A stretch of DNA of 6,743 nt from Chloroflexales bacterium (GTDB lineage Bacteria; Chloroflexota; Chloroflexia; Chloroflexales; Chloroflexaceae): positions 1 to 6,743 of the forward strand of contig JAAXUL010000442.1 of NCBI GenBank assembly GCA_013336035.1, read 5' to 3'. Below, piece after piece: positions 1 to 5,585 of the stretch. The position numbers and the translations under genes were made by a program. Position 1 is the stretch's first letter, and the number at the start of each line of letters is the position of its first letter. The notes beneath the pieces are model-generated. The model worked only from the letters and a program-made list of their open reading frames with translations. It was not told where the DNA came from and did no database searches.

Positions 1-687
1 TCGCGGCCCGACGCCGTCACTCGGGCTGTGGCCGACCTGCGCGCCCGCGGCGTCGAGGCGACGGGCATCGCCTGCGATGTGTCCGATCGGGCCCAGGTCG
101 AGGCCCTGCTCGGCCACGCGCTGGCCACCTACGGCCAGGTCGATATCTGGGTCAATAACGCCGCTATCTCGGGCCCCTTCGCGTACACTGTCGATATGCC
201 CCCGGGCGCCTGGGAGCGCGTGATCCAGGTTAACCTGCTGGGCGCCTACTACGGCTGCGCCACTGTTCTGCCCCATATGCTCCAGCGGCGCTATGGCAAG
301 CTGATCAATGTCACCGGCGGCGGCTACAAGCGCGCCCAGCGCTTCCTCAGCGCCTACAGCGCCTCGAAGGCGGGCGTCGTGCGCCTGACCGAGGGCCTGG
401 CCCGCGAGTACGCCGACCGAAAGTTCCTCTCGATCAATACTCTGGCCCCCGGCATTGTGCCCACTGATATGACCACTGAGTGGGACGCGATCGGCCCCAC
501 CGCCGAGATCCTCAAGGACTTTCCCCGCATCATGAGGATCTTTGGCACGACCGCCGATGAGGCGGCCGAGCTTGCCCTGCAGATGGCCGGCCCTGCCACC
601 GATGGGGCCTGCGGTAAGGTGTTCGAGGTGATGCCCCGCTATCGTATCTTCTGGCGTCTGGCCCAGGCCGCCGTAGGACGACGGTGA
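1..687 (+). CDS. SDR family NAD(P)-dependent oxidoreductase, 5'-truncated by window
   Basis: This is the C-terminal 228 residues of a classical short-chain dehydrogenase/reductase, a cytosolic NAD(P)-dependent alcohol/ketone oxidoreductase. The frame is open to base 1, so the gene starts outside the window; the GTG at 28 is an internal valine. Missing are the first beta strand and the TGxxxGIG cofactor loop. Visible motifs (window residue numbers) are CDVSD at 25-29 (adenine-side Asp), NNAA at 52-55, the structural Asn in VNLLG at 79, and the catalytic YSASK with Tyr119 and Lys123. It ends with the typical NTLAPGIVPTDM segment at 146-157. The usual catalytic Ser region reads NVTGGG, so Thr105 or a glycine stands where Ser is expected. 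The substrate cannot be told. The gene ends 48 bases before the regulator gene on the same strand. Confidence 0.93.
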   Translation, partial: SRPDAVTRAVADLRARGVEATGIACDVSDRAQVEALLGHALATYGQVDIWVNNAAISGPFAYTVDMPPGAWERVIQVNLLGAYYGCATVLPHMLQRRYGKLINVTGGGYKRAQRFLSAYSASKAGVVRLTEGLAREYADRKFLSINTLAPGIVPTDMTTEWDAIGPTAEILKDFPRIMRIFGTTADEAAELALQMAGPATDGACGKVFEVMPRYRIFWRLAQAAVGRR

Positions 688-712
688 AGACGCCCCCCGC
701 CAGGGCGCCTTC
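686..712 (+). terminator. Possible weak terminator hairpin after the SDR gene
   Basis: GAAG (686-689) and CGCCC (691-695) can pair with GGGCG (703-707) and CTTC (709-712). This gives a 4+5 bp stem with one A/C mismatch and a 7-base loop, starting within the SDR stop codon. Only a poor pyrimidine-rich tail (TCTCTAG) follows. It may only attenuate transcription into the downstream regulator. Confidence 0.35.
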
Positions 713-722
713 TCTAGCTACC

Positions 723-727
723 AGGAG
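723..727 (+). promoter_or_regulatory. Ribosome binding site deciding the start of the HTH regulator
   Basis: AGGAG lies 8 bases before the ATG at 736. The in-frame GTG at 730 is only 2 bases downstream of this Shine-Dalgarno sequence and is therefore unlikely to be the start. Confidence 0.75.
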
Positions 728-735
728 CAGTGCCT

Positions 736-1104
736 ATGTCATCGCTCAATGAGCGTATCGGCGAGGTGATCAAGCGCAAGCGCACCCGCGACCGGCTGAC
801 CCAGTCTGATCTGGGCAGCCGCATCGGTGTCAGCGGCTCGTATGTCTCGAGTATCGAGGCGGGGACGACCGGCGTGCGCGTGACCGAGCTAGAGGGCCTG
901 GCGGCGGTTTTCCGCACCACCGCCATCGACCTGATCAACGAGGCTGCCGGCAAAGACGCCTACAACTTCAGCAGCTCGAACCGCGACCGCGATGCCTTCC
1001 TTACGCTCTACGATAGCCTGAGCGCCGAGCATAAGAAGCAGGCCCGCCTGTTCCTTATGTTTCTGCGTGAGCTTGAGCTGCGGCCCGCGGAGGGTGAATC
1101 ATAA
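736..1104 (+). CDS. XRE-family helix-turn-helix transcriptional regulator (122 aa)
   Basis: This is a small cytosolic DNA-binding protein. Residues 9-66 form a Cro/C1-type (XRE) five-helix domain. The core LTQSDLGSRIGVSGSYVSSI (21-40) shows the TQ-x-LG helix-2 pattern and the SxSYVSxIEAG recognition helix. The tail (about 75-117) is charged and probably alpha-helical (RDAFLTLYDSLS, ARLFLMFLRELEL) and may mediate dimerisation or ligand sensing; I do not recognise it as a named domain. ATG 736 is chosen over GTG 730 because of the AGGAG at 723-727. The gene is co-directional with the SDR gene 48 bases upstream, so it may be partly co-transcribed and may act on that gene, but no operator was identified. 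Its stop codon overlaps the start of a strong terminator. Confidence 0.9.
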   Translation: MSSLNERIGEVIKRKRTRDRLTQSDLGSRIGVSGSYVSSIEAGTTGVRVTELEGLAAVFRTTAIDLINEAAGKDAYNFSSSNRDRDAFLTLYDSLSAEHKKQARLFLMFLRELELRPAEGES

Positions 1105-1128
1105 AAGGGAGGGCCTGGCCCTCCCTTT
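1104..1128. terminator. Bidirectional intrinsic terminator between convergent genes
   Basis: A perfect inverted repeat has arms 1104-1114 (AAAGGGAGGGC) and 1118-1128 (GCCCTCCCTTT), an 11-bp stem with a 3-base loop. It overlaps the last base of the regulator stop codon and lies 18 bases beyond the stop of the M23 peptidase gene. Read on the minus strand the stem is followed by TTTTAT, a good U-tract. On the plus strand the tail is only TTT-GTC, so termination should be stronger for the peptidase transcript. Confidence 0.85.
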
Positions 1129-1146
1129 GTCGCATTGGTAGGCGCG

Positions 1147-2313
1147 CTACGGCGCTACGACGATGCTCCCGATCGTTGTCCACGGGCTTGTGTTACCCGC
1201 TCGGTCGAGGGTCTGCACGCGTACAAGGTAGCGCCCAGGGGCGAGGGGCTCGGTCTTGATGCTGGGCTCGGCGGTGAACCAGTCGGCTTTGCCCTCGGGG
1301 TCAGTGCCGATGTAGACGCGGTAGCCGTCCACGCCGGCCAGGGTATCGGTGGCGGGAGCCCAGGTCGCCACCACGGCGCCCGGCGGCACCTTCATCTCGG
1401 CGGTGGGGGCCGGCGCGCTGGGCGGAGTCTTGTCGAAGCCTACCGGCCCGAAAGTGGCCACAGACTGCTTGCCGTCGGGGCCCCACACGCGCACCCCCAG
1501 CGTGTGCATGCCCTCTCCGGCGTCGGAGATCTGGGCGTAGCCGTCGATCGCCCGCGCGAACATCGGGGCCTCGGTGGCCGGCTCGCCATCCCAGGCCTGG
1601 CTCAGGCCCCCGCCGGACCACTCGCTGGTGAACTCGACCCGCTGGTCGCTGTTGTACCAGTGCTCGGGCTGGGCCTCGCTGCGGAAGTGGATCTCGGGCG
1701 CCCTGACCGCGGCCGCGCTGAGGATCGTGCCGCCATGCTGGTTGCAGCCCCCGATATCGGGGAGGTCGTACCCCTCGGCGAAGCGCAGCGGCACAGACTG
1801 TTTGCCGCTCCAGCCATTGCCTGAGGCGGTGAAGGCGGTGAAGTGCAGGTGGGGCACCCCGGGCGCGCCACGGTCGCCCACGAAGCCAAGCGTCTGCCCC
1901 GCCTCGATATAGTGTCCGCGCGCGGTCGTGACTGCGCGGGCCATATGGGTGTACATTGTGAAGAAGCGATCGCCGTGGTGCAGGATCAGCGTCCCGCTGC
2001 CGCCCTCCCAGTGCCAGATCTCGCCGCCGGCGGCGGCGCGGACAGGCGCATTGTAGGTGGGGCCATCGACCTGGGCCAGGTCGAGGGAGTAGCGGTCCCA
2101 GGCGTTGTGGGTGCCGCAGCCATAGCCCTGGATGATCCGCCAGCGCTCTCCGGGGGGAGTGGGCAGGATCAGGCTTGTGGCGGCCTGTGTGGGTGTGGGA
2201 GTGAGCGCGGCGGCGATGGCGGTAATCATAGCCAGCAGCCAGCAGAGCAGAGTGGTGCGGTGATGGTTGGCGCGGGCAATACCACTCGGCAGAGTCGTGC
2301 GCGGACTCGGCAA
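1147..2313 (-). CDS. Secreted M23 (LytM-like) metallopeptidase with C-terminal Ig/FnIII-like region (388 aa)
   Basis: This is a predicted exported zinc endopeptidase of the M23/LytM fold, a family that typically cleaves peptidoglycan cross-bridges. The N-terminus has basic residues, a hydrophobic run LLCWLLAMITAIAAAL (about 23-38) and a signal-peptidase-like site TQA-A at 44/45. The peptidase domain spans about 60-185. Zinc and catalytic candidates are His69 and Asp78 (THNAWDRYSLDLA), His123 (MYTHM) and HLH at 155-157, so the active site looks intact. Residues about 225-295 look like a beta-rich Ig-like domain. Residues about 295-388 (DKTPPSAP ... RVQTLDRAGNTSPW) resemble a fibronectin type III-like repeat, probably for binding wall or surface. 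The start is TTG 2313, because a perfect AGGAGG sits 7 bases upstream; an in-frame GTG at 2343 would place that sequence inside the gene and lacks its own site. The gene is convergent with the regulator and divergent from the phosphatase-like gene. Confidence 0.9.
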   Translation of the reverse strand: MPSPRTTLPSGIARANHHRTTLLCWLLAMITAIAAALTPTPTQAATSLILPTPPGERWRIIQGYGCGTHNAWDRYSLDLAQVDGPTYNAPVRAAAGGEIWHWEGGSGTLILHHGDRFFTMYTHMARAVTTARGHYIEAGQTLGFVGDRGAPGVPHLHFTAFTASGNGWSGKQSVPLRFAEGYDLPDIGGCNQHGGTILSAAAVRAPEIHFRSEAQPEHWYNSDQRVEFTSEWSGGGLSQAWDGEPATEAPMFARAIDGYAQISDAGEGMHTLGVRVWGPDGKQSVATFGPVGFDKTPPSAPAPTAEMKVPPGAVVATWAPATDTLAGVDGYRVYIGTDPEGKADWFTAEPSIKTEPLAPGRYLVRVQTLDRAGNTSPWTTIGSIVVAP

Positions 2314-2320
2314 ACCTAGA

Positions 2321-2326
2321 CCTCCT
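2321..2326 (-). promoter_or_regulatory. Ribosome binding site (AGGAGG) for the M23 peptidase
   Basis: On the minus strand, AGGAGG (2326-2321) is followed by 7 bases and then TTG at 2313-2311. This optimal site argues for a TTG start rather than the upstream GTG at 2343. Confidence 0.7.
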
Positions 2327-2475
2327 GGTTCATGTGGGAGCACAGGGCCCCCGCGATCGCGCTTGGATCAGGCCGTTGCGGTCGGGGCGCGCGGCCGAAG
2401 GTGATCAGGGCCTTTCTGGGCCCCGGGAAGCGTGGGCGGCATGGCCCAGTGCTTCGCTGGTGTTAGCTCCTGTGC

Positions 2476-2507
2476 GCTGATACCCCTATGAGCGGGGGTC
2501 GATCAGC
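2476..2507. repeat. Stem-loop in divergent intergenic region
   Basis: GCTGAT (2476-2481) pairs with ATCAGC (2502-2507), and ACCCC (2482-2486) with GGGGT (2495-2499). The result is an 11-bp stem with a 2-base CG bulge and an 8-base loop. It has no T-run on either side, so a terminator is not obvious. It could be an operator or a structured leader. Confidence 0.5.
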
Positions 2508-2540
2508 CCGGATCTGGCCGTGACGGTCGTGGTCGCCGGC

Positions 2541-2590
2541 CATTTGTAAAGTATCATAAGCTGAGAGAATGGTCAAATTTCCCTTAATAA
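2541..2590 (+). promoter_or_regulatory. AT-rich promoter-like island upstream of the phosphatase-like gene
   Basis: This stretch is markedly AT-rich compared with its surroundings and lies 50-100 bases before the ATG at 2640. It contains TATCAT (2552-2557) and TTAATAA (2584-2590) as possible -10 elements, and TTGTAA (2544-2549). I could not find a well-spaced -35/-10 pair, so the exact promoter is unresolved. Confidence 0.35.
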
Positions 2591-2628
2591 CGCGGCGCGT
2601 CGGGCCCAATCATGGCCCCGACGGCCCT

Positions 2629-2635
2629 GGAGGAG
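2629..2635 (+). promoter_or_regulatory. Ribosome binding site for the phosphatase-like gene
   Basis: GGAGGAG lies 4 bases before the ATG at 2640. The spacing is a little short, but the sequence is strong and supports this start. Confidence 0.6.
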
Positions 2636-2639
2636 CCAT

Positions 2640-3494
2640 ATGGTCGAGCGGCTGGTGCTGATCGTAGGCGGCGCTGACACCGGGCGCGCGCCGATGGCGG
2701 CAGCCCTGCTCGGGCGCATCATCGCCCGCGAGGGCCTGGGGTGGTCGGCTGAGTCGGCGGGTGTGGTCGGCCACGACGGCGACCCGGCCGAGCCTGAGGC
2801 CCGCGCGGCTATGCTCGCCCTCGGCCTGGATGTCAGCGGGCATCGCGCCCGCTCGCTGAGCGACGATCTGGCCGGCGTGGCGCGCGCCCTCATCGCCGTC
2901 GACAGCGGTGTGGCCCGGGTGCTACAGGCCCGCTACCCCGCCCTCGCTACGGCCAGCCTTGGCGGCCTGGCCGGCCGCGCCCGCGATATCCCCGACCCCT
3001 TCCGCATGCAGGTGGGCGCCTGGCTCCAGTATGCCGGCGAGATCGAGGCTCTGCTCACGGCGGGCCTGCCCCGGCTGCGCGCCCTCGTCGAGGGTGGGGC
3101 GGCCAACGCCGGCGACGCCTTTGCCTCGGCCCCGGAGCCACAGCCGCATCAGGCCGACGGGCCACAGCCGGCCCTGCCCGAGCGGCTGGGCGCCGTCGAG
3201 CGGGCCGGCCGCATTCTTGGCCTCGTTGCCGACATGCCGGGGGTGCTTGATTGGGCCGCTGCCCGCGCCCAGCTCGAGGCCGATCTGGCGATCATAGAGC
3301 AGCCCCTCTTGGCCGGCGACCTCGCCCGCCCCTACGTGGCCCTGGCGCGCTCGTTGCTCGCGCTCGTTCCGGCGCTGCCCACCGCTGCCCAGACCGCCAC
3401 CCTCCGCGCCGCCGTCGAGCGTCTGCGCGCCCCGATCACGCCCGCCGACCTCGAGGCGCTCACCAGTGAGCTGGCGCGGCTTCAAGCTCCGTAG
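2640..3494 (+). CDS. Low-molecular-weight tyrosine phosphatase-like protein lacking the catalytic cysteine (284 aa)
   Basis: The N-terminal ~150 residues follow the LMW protein tyrosine phosphatase / arsenate reductase fold. Visible are a hydrophobic strand LVLIV leading into a P-loop-like segment (10-20), ESAGV at 38-42, HRARSLS at 68-74, LIAVDSG at 84-90, and DIPDPF at 116-121 with the general-acid Asp119. The family signature is C-x5-R-[ST]. Here it reads GGADTGRA: Gly10 replaces the nucleophilic Cys, Arg16 is kept and Ala17 replaces Ser/Thr. Known chemistry of the family requires that Cys, so this is probably a pseudophosphatase that binds rather than hydrolyses; that is an inference. Typical members are about 150 residues. 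Here a Pro/Gln/Ala-rich linker (about 154-180) leads to an Ala/Leu-rich helical tail (181-284) of unknown function. The gene is intact, with no frameshift. Confidence 0.85.
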   Translation: MVERLVLIVGGADTGRAPMAAALLGRIIAREGLGWSAESAGVVGHDGDPAEPEARAAMLALGLDVSGHRARSLSDDLAGVARALIAVDSGVARVLQARYPALATASLGGLAGRARDIPDPFRMQVGAWLQYAGEIEALLTAGLPRLRALVEGGAANAGDAFASAPEPQPHQADGPQPALPERLGAVERAGRILGLVADMPGVLDWAAARAQLEADLAIIEQPLLAGDLARPYVALARSLLALVPALPTAAQTATLRAAVERLRAPITPADLEALTSELARLQAP

Positions 3495-3521
3495 TGGCTC
3501 TCTTGTCTTCGGCGGTGCCAC

Positions 3522-3567
3522 TCCGTGATCCGTGATTCCGGCCCGGTCACGCATCACGGATCATGCG
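3522..3567. repeat. Inverted array of 7-bp repeats (TCCGTGA / TCACGGA)
   Basis: The left arm has two exact tandem heptamers TCCGTGA (3522-3528, 3529-3535). The right arm has TCACGCA (3547-3553), TCACGGA (3554-3560) and TCATGCG (3561-3567), which are complementary-strand copies or variants of the same unit. The core is a perfect 11-bp inverted repeat, TGATCCGTGAT (3526-3536) with ATCACGGATCA (3553-3563), around a 16-base GC-rich loop. It could serve as a terminator for the phosphatase-like gene or be a dispersed palindromic element. Its architecture matches the larger heptamer element in uvrA. Confidence 0.7.
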
Positions 3568-3612
3568 GTAACTAAATGGCGATAGGCAAAAACTGACCCA
3601 CGAGAATCAGAG

Positions 3613-3645
3613 GGCCGGACGTAGGGGGGAGGACTACGTCCGGCC
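3613..3645. terminator. 12-bp perfect hairpin, possible terminator or transcript-end structure
   Basis: GGCCGGACGTAG (3613-3624) is exactly complementary to CTACGTCCGGCC (3634-3645), with a 9-base purine loop. It lies downstream of both convergent genes, 73 bases past the DUF1800 stop and 118 bases past the phosphatase-like stop. No T-tract follows on either strand, so it is a non-canonical terminator or a stabiliser of mRNA 3' ends. Confidence 0.55.
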
Positions 3646-3659
3646 TGGAGTAAGGGACG

Positions 3660-3673
3660 CCCCCGCGAGGGGG
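3660..3673. repeat. Short C5/G5 hairpin with GCGA loop
   Basis: CCCCC (3660-3664), the loop GCGA (3665-3668, a GNRA tetraloop on the plus strand) and GGGGG (3669-3673, within a run of seven G) form a compact hairpin 45 bases past the DUF1800 stop. It may help end the DUF1800 transcript. No U-tract is visible. Confidence 0.35.
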
Positions 3674-3717
3674 GGACGCGCGGACGCCCCTTCGGCAGCA
3701 CGCGCGAGGCCGCAGCC

Positions 3718-5487
3718 TCAGCGCAGGTGAAAGTCGGGGCTCATCGCCAGCAGGTGCACAACCGCCGTCACGCGCTCGCTGACCGCTCGCGGGTCGCCCC
3801 AGTCGGGCGCGCCTCGCTGCGGGACGGGCGGGGCGTCGGGGCTGCCGCCCGCCGCCAGGAAGGTGATCAGGTCCTGCCGCACTGTGCCGGTCGGGGGGAA
3901 GCCGCACAGCCGCGAGATCCAGAAATCGACGATCTGCGCGCATGTGGCGCCAAGGTTCGTCTGGCCGGCAATGTCGATGCGCACATTGCCGCCCCAGCTC
4001 TGGGACAGGTTGAAGAAGGTGTTCCAGCGGCGCAGCATGCCGTTGGTGTTGGCCCAGTACGAGGCCAGGTCGGGGTGGCCGTTGGGCGTGTCCCACCCGA
4101 ACAACCGCTGGCCGGTCTGGTCGGCCTGGTAGAGAATGCTGCTCCAGTAGCCGCCCTTATTGGTGTCGCCGCCCTCGGCCTCTACATCGCTCGGCAGATC
4201 GGCCTCGGTGGCCCGCAGGTAAGCCCAGACCGCCTCGAGGGGGCGCCGCACTTTGGCGCCGTAGGTCGAGCGGCACTCGGGCGAGAGCAGGATCGTTCGC
4301 ACCACTTGTAGGATCTGGTCGGGCGCGCCGCGGGCCGCCATCCACACCGCCACGGCCGCGTCCACTAGCCGCTTCGGCGGGTTGGCGTCGACCAGGCGGC
4401 GCGCGAGCTTCGTGCAGAGATGGCGCGCCGTCCCTGGGTGGTTGCAGACCAGATCGAAGACGTCTTTGCCATCTTTCTGGTCGCCCTGGCGGGCGGGGAT
4501 ATTAGGCCCCGGCGCTACGCCCTCCAGCGGGCGGCGGGCGAGGACGGTCTTGGGGTAGGTGTCGTGCCAGTCGGCCCTGTAGTAGAAGGCCCCAGTGTCG
4601 GGCTGCCCGTCGGCGATCGTCCAGCCCGTCAGGCAGCGCGCGGCCTCGTAGACATCATCGTCGATATAGCCGGCCGGGTAAACCTCTGCGCCATAGCTGA
4701 CGGTCGGGATCAGGCCGCGGTCGTTGTCGAACTTCAGGTAGTTGCCCGCGCCAAGGGTGTGCAGCTCGAACAGCTCGCGGGCGTAGCTCTCGTTGCCGCC
4801 CGTGCCGCCGTCGGCCCTGTTGCTGACATTGTCCAGGTAGTACATCATCGCCACGCTGCGGCCAACCTCCTCGACGAAGGTGCGAAAGTTGCCCAGGGCG
4901 TGAGTGCGGATTAGCCGGTCGTAGATCGGCCAGGTGACCGTCACTGGTGCCTCGGCGGTGGCCCGCACATTAAAGTGGTTGTGCCAGAAGTCCACCAGGA
5001 TCTCGAAGAGCTGGCGGCGGCTGTAGACCGCCCTGATCCATGTGGCGACCCGTACCTCGTCATGCGGGCGGGTGCGCTCGCTCTCCTCGGGATGGTCGGC
5101 CAGCGGCCAGAGCGTCTCTAGCGGCGCGTCGAGCAGGCCCAGGGTGCGCGCCTGGTTCACCGCGCCGTATTTGATCTTCAGACGAGTCGCCCGCAGGCGT
5201 TGGTCGCACACGCTGTCGTCGATGTTCGCCGGGGCTAGCTGGTGGGCCACCCACGTCTCGTAGCGCTGGTCGGGCGTGCCGGGCAGCGCGGCGAAGGCCG
5301 CGGCGTCGCGGGTGCTGATGCCGAACGAGAGCCGGTTCAGGGCGATGTTCGCGGGCGATGCAGGGGCGGGGCTCTGGCACCTGCCGGCAATGGCCCGACG
5401 CGGCTCGCGCAGCAGAGTGGCCGCCGCTGCCGCGGTCACGGTCATGGCCGTGCTACCACCGATGATGCCTCGTTGAGTCAGCGTCAT
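3718..5487 (-). CDS. DUF1800 family protein, exported (589 aa)
   Basis: This is a full-length member of the DUF1800 family, large proteins that are usually exported and whose biochemical role is not established. Family-typical stretches run along the whole length: NIALNRLSFGIS (47-58), WHNHFNV (168-174), NESYARELFELHTLG (232-246), ARCLTGWT (283-290), HPGTARHLCTKLARRLV (350-366), LSPECR (401-406), PLEAVWAYLRA (416-426), LFGWDTPNGHPD (462-473) and the C-terminal LLAMSPDFHLR (579-589). The N-terminus TQRGIIGGSTAMTVTAAAAA resembles a Tat signal peptide whose twin Arg has become Gln-Arg, so Sec export or weak Tat export is possible. Start ATG 5487 is chosen because AGGAG lies 8 bases upstream; GTG 5496 would overlap that site. 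DUF1800 genes often sit beside a DUF1501 gene. None is here: downstream lies only a spacer and a convergent gene. Confidence 0.93.
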   Translation of the reverse strand: MTLTQRGIIGGSTAMTVTAAAAATLLREPRRAIAGRCQSPAPASPANIALNRLSFGISTRDAAAFAALPGTPDQRYETWVAHQLAPANIDDSVCDQRLRATRLKIKYGAVNQARTLGLLDAPLETLWPLADHPEESERTRPHDEVRVATWIRAVYSRRQLFEILVDFWHNHFNVRATAEAPVTVTWPIYDRLIRTHALGNFRTFVEEVGRSVAMMYYLDNVSNRADGGTGGNESYARELFELHTLGAGNYLKFDNDRGLIPTVSYGAEVYPAGYIDDDVYEAARCLTGWTIADGQPDTGAFYYRADWHDTYPKTVLARRPLEGVAPGPNIPARQGDQKDGKDVFDLVCNHPGTARHLCTKLARRLVDANPPKRLVDAAVAVWMAARGAPDQILQVVRTILLSPECRSTYGAKVRRPLEAVWAYLRATEADLPSDVEAEGGDTNKGGYWSSILYQADQTGQRLFGWDTPNGHPDLASYWANTNGMLRRWNTFFNLSQSWGGNVRIDIAGQTNLGATCAQIVDFWISRLCGFPPTGTVRQDLITFLAAGGSPDAPPVPQRGAPDWGDPRAVSERVTAVVHLLAMSPDFHLR

Positions 5488-5495
5488 TGGCTCCA

Positions 5496-5500
5496 CTCCT
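5496..5500 (-). promoter_or_regulatory. Ribosome binding site of the DUF1800 gene
   Basis: On the minus strand, AGGAG (5500-5496) is preceded by AAA and is followed after 8 bases by ATG (5487-5485). This fixes the start and excludes the GTG at 5496. Confidence 0.75.
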
Positions 5501-5528
5501 TTTCGCTGTCGCCACGTTGGTTCGGCAT

Positions 5529-5572
5529 GAGAAAGTATAAAATAGGTTAAAAGTAAAATCTATATTACCAAG
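5529..5572 (-). promoter_or_regulatory. AT-rich promoter region for the DUF1800 gene
   Basis: This strongly AT-rich island stands out from the GC-rich surroundings, 40-85 bases upstream of the DUF1800 start. On the minus strand it contains TATACT (5539-5534), a good -10 candidate. No clear -35 lies at 16-18 bases from it. Transcription would start near 5527, leaving a leader of about 40 bases. Confidence 0.45.
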
Positions 5573-5585
5573 GTCCTGCGCATAG

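Larger units (their letters stand above)
2314..2639. other. Non-coding divergent intergenic region
   Basis: These 326 bases lie between the divergent peptidase and phosphatase-like genes. I see no convincing coding sequence in them. They contain the peptidase ribosome site, a CGCGATCGCG palindrome at 2352-2361, a 7-bp inverted repeat CTGGGCC/GGCCCAG (2416-2422 and 2443-2449, 20-base spacing), the stem-loop at 2476-2507, and an AT-rich island at about 2541-2590 in otherwise GC-rich sequence, probably promoter DNA. Confidence 0.7.
3495..3717. other. Convergent intergenic spacer rich in inverted repeats
   Basis: These 223 bases lie between the 3' ends of the phosphatase-like gene (+) and the DUF1800 gene (-). 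I see no gene in them. In order they hold a 6-bp inverted repeat AGTGGC/GCCACT (3493-3498 and 3517-3522), the heptamer inverted array at 3522-3567, a 12-bp hairpin at 3613-3645, a C5/G5 hairpin with a GCGA loop at 3660-3673, and a direct repeat GGACGCCCC (3655-3663 and 3682-3690). Several of these may end transcription from both sides, though none has a clear T-run. Confidence 0.65.

Noticed and set aside
1135..1824. Long plus-strand open frame of 229 codons opposite the M23 peptidase
   Set aside because: It is antisense to a gene with clear M23 motifs, has a Gly/Arg/Ala-rich composition typical of GC-rich shadow frames and shows no recognisable domain.
2353..2360. GCGATCGC as a HIP1 octamer of cyanobacteria
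   Set aside because: A single copy in a GC-rich window is expected by chance, and nothing else points to cyanobacteria.
2922..3557. Minus-strand open frame of 211 codons opposite the phosphatase-like gene
   Set aside because: A shadow frame in GC-rich DNA. The plus-strand protein has family motifs and a ribosome site, while the minus frame has neither.
3522..3567. Heptamer array as a CRISPR repeat
   Set aside because: The units are 7 bp, with no spacers of regular length and no cas genes.
3572..4096. Minus-strand frame of 174 codons overlapping the 3' end of the DUF1800 gene
   Set aside because: It lies in another frame of the same strand as DUF1800. The peptide is Arg/Pro-rich low complexity and the DUF1800 frame is conserved to its last residues.
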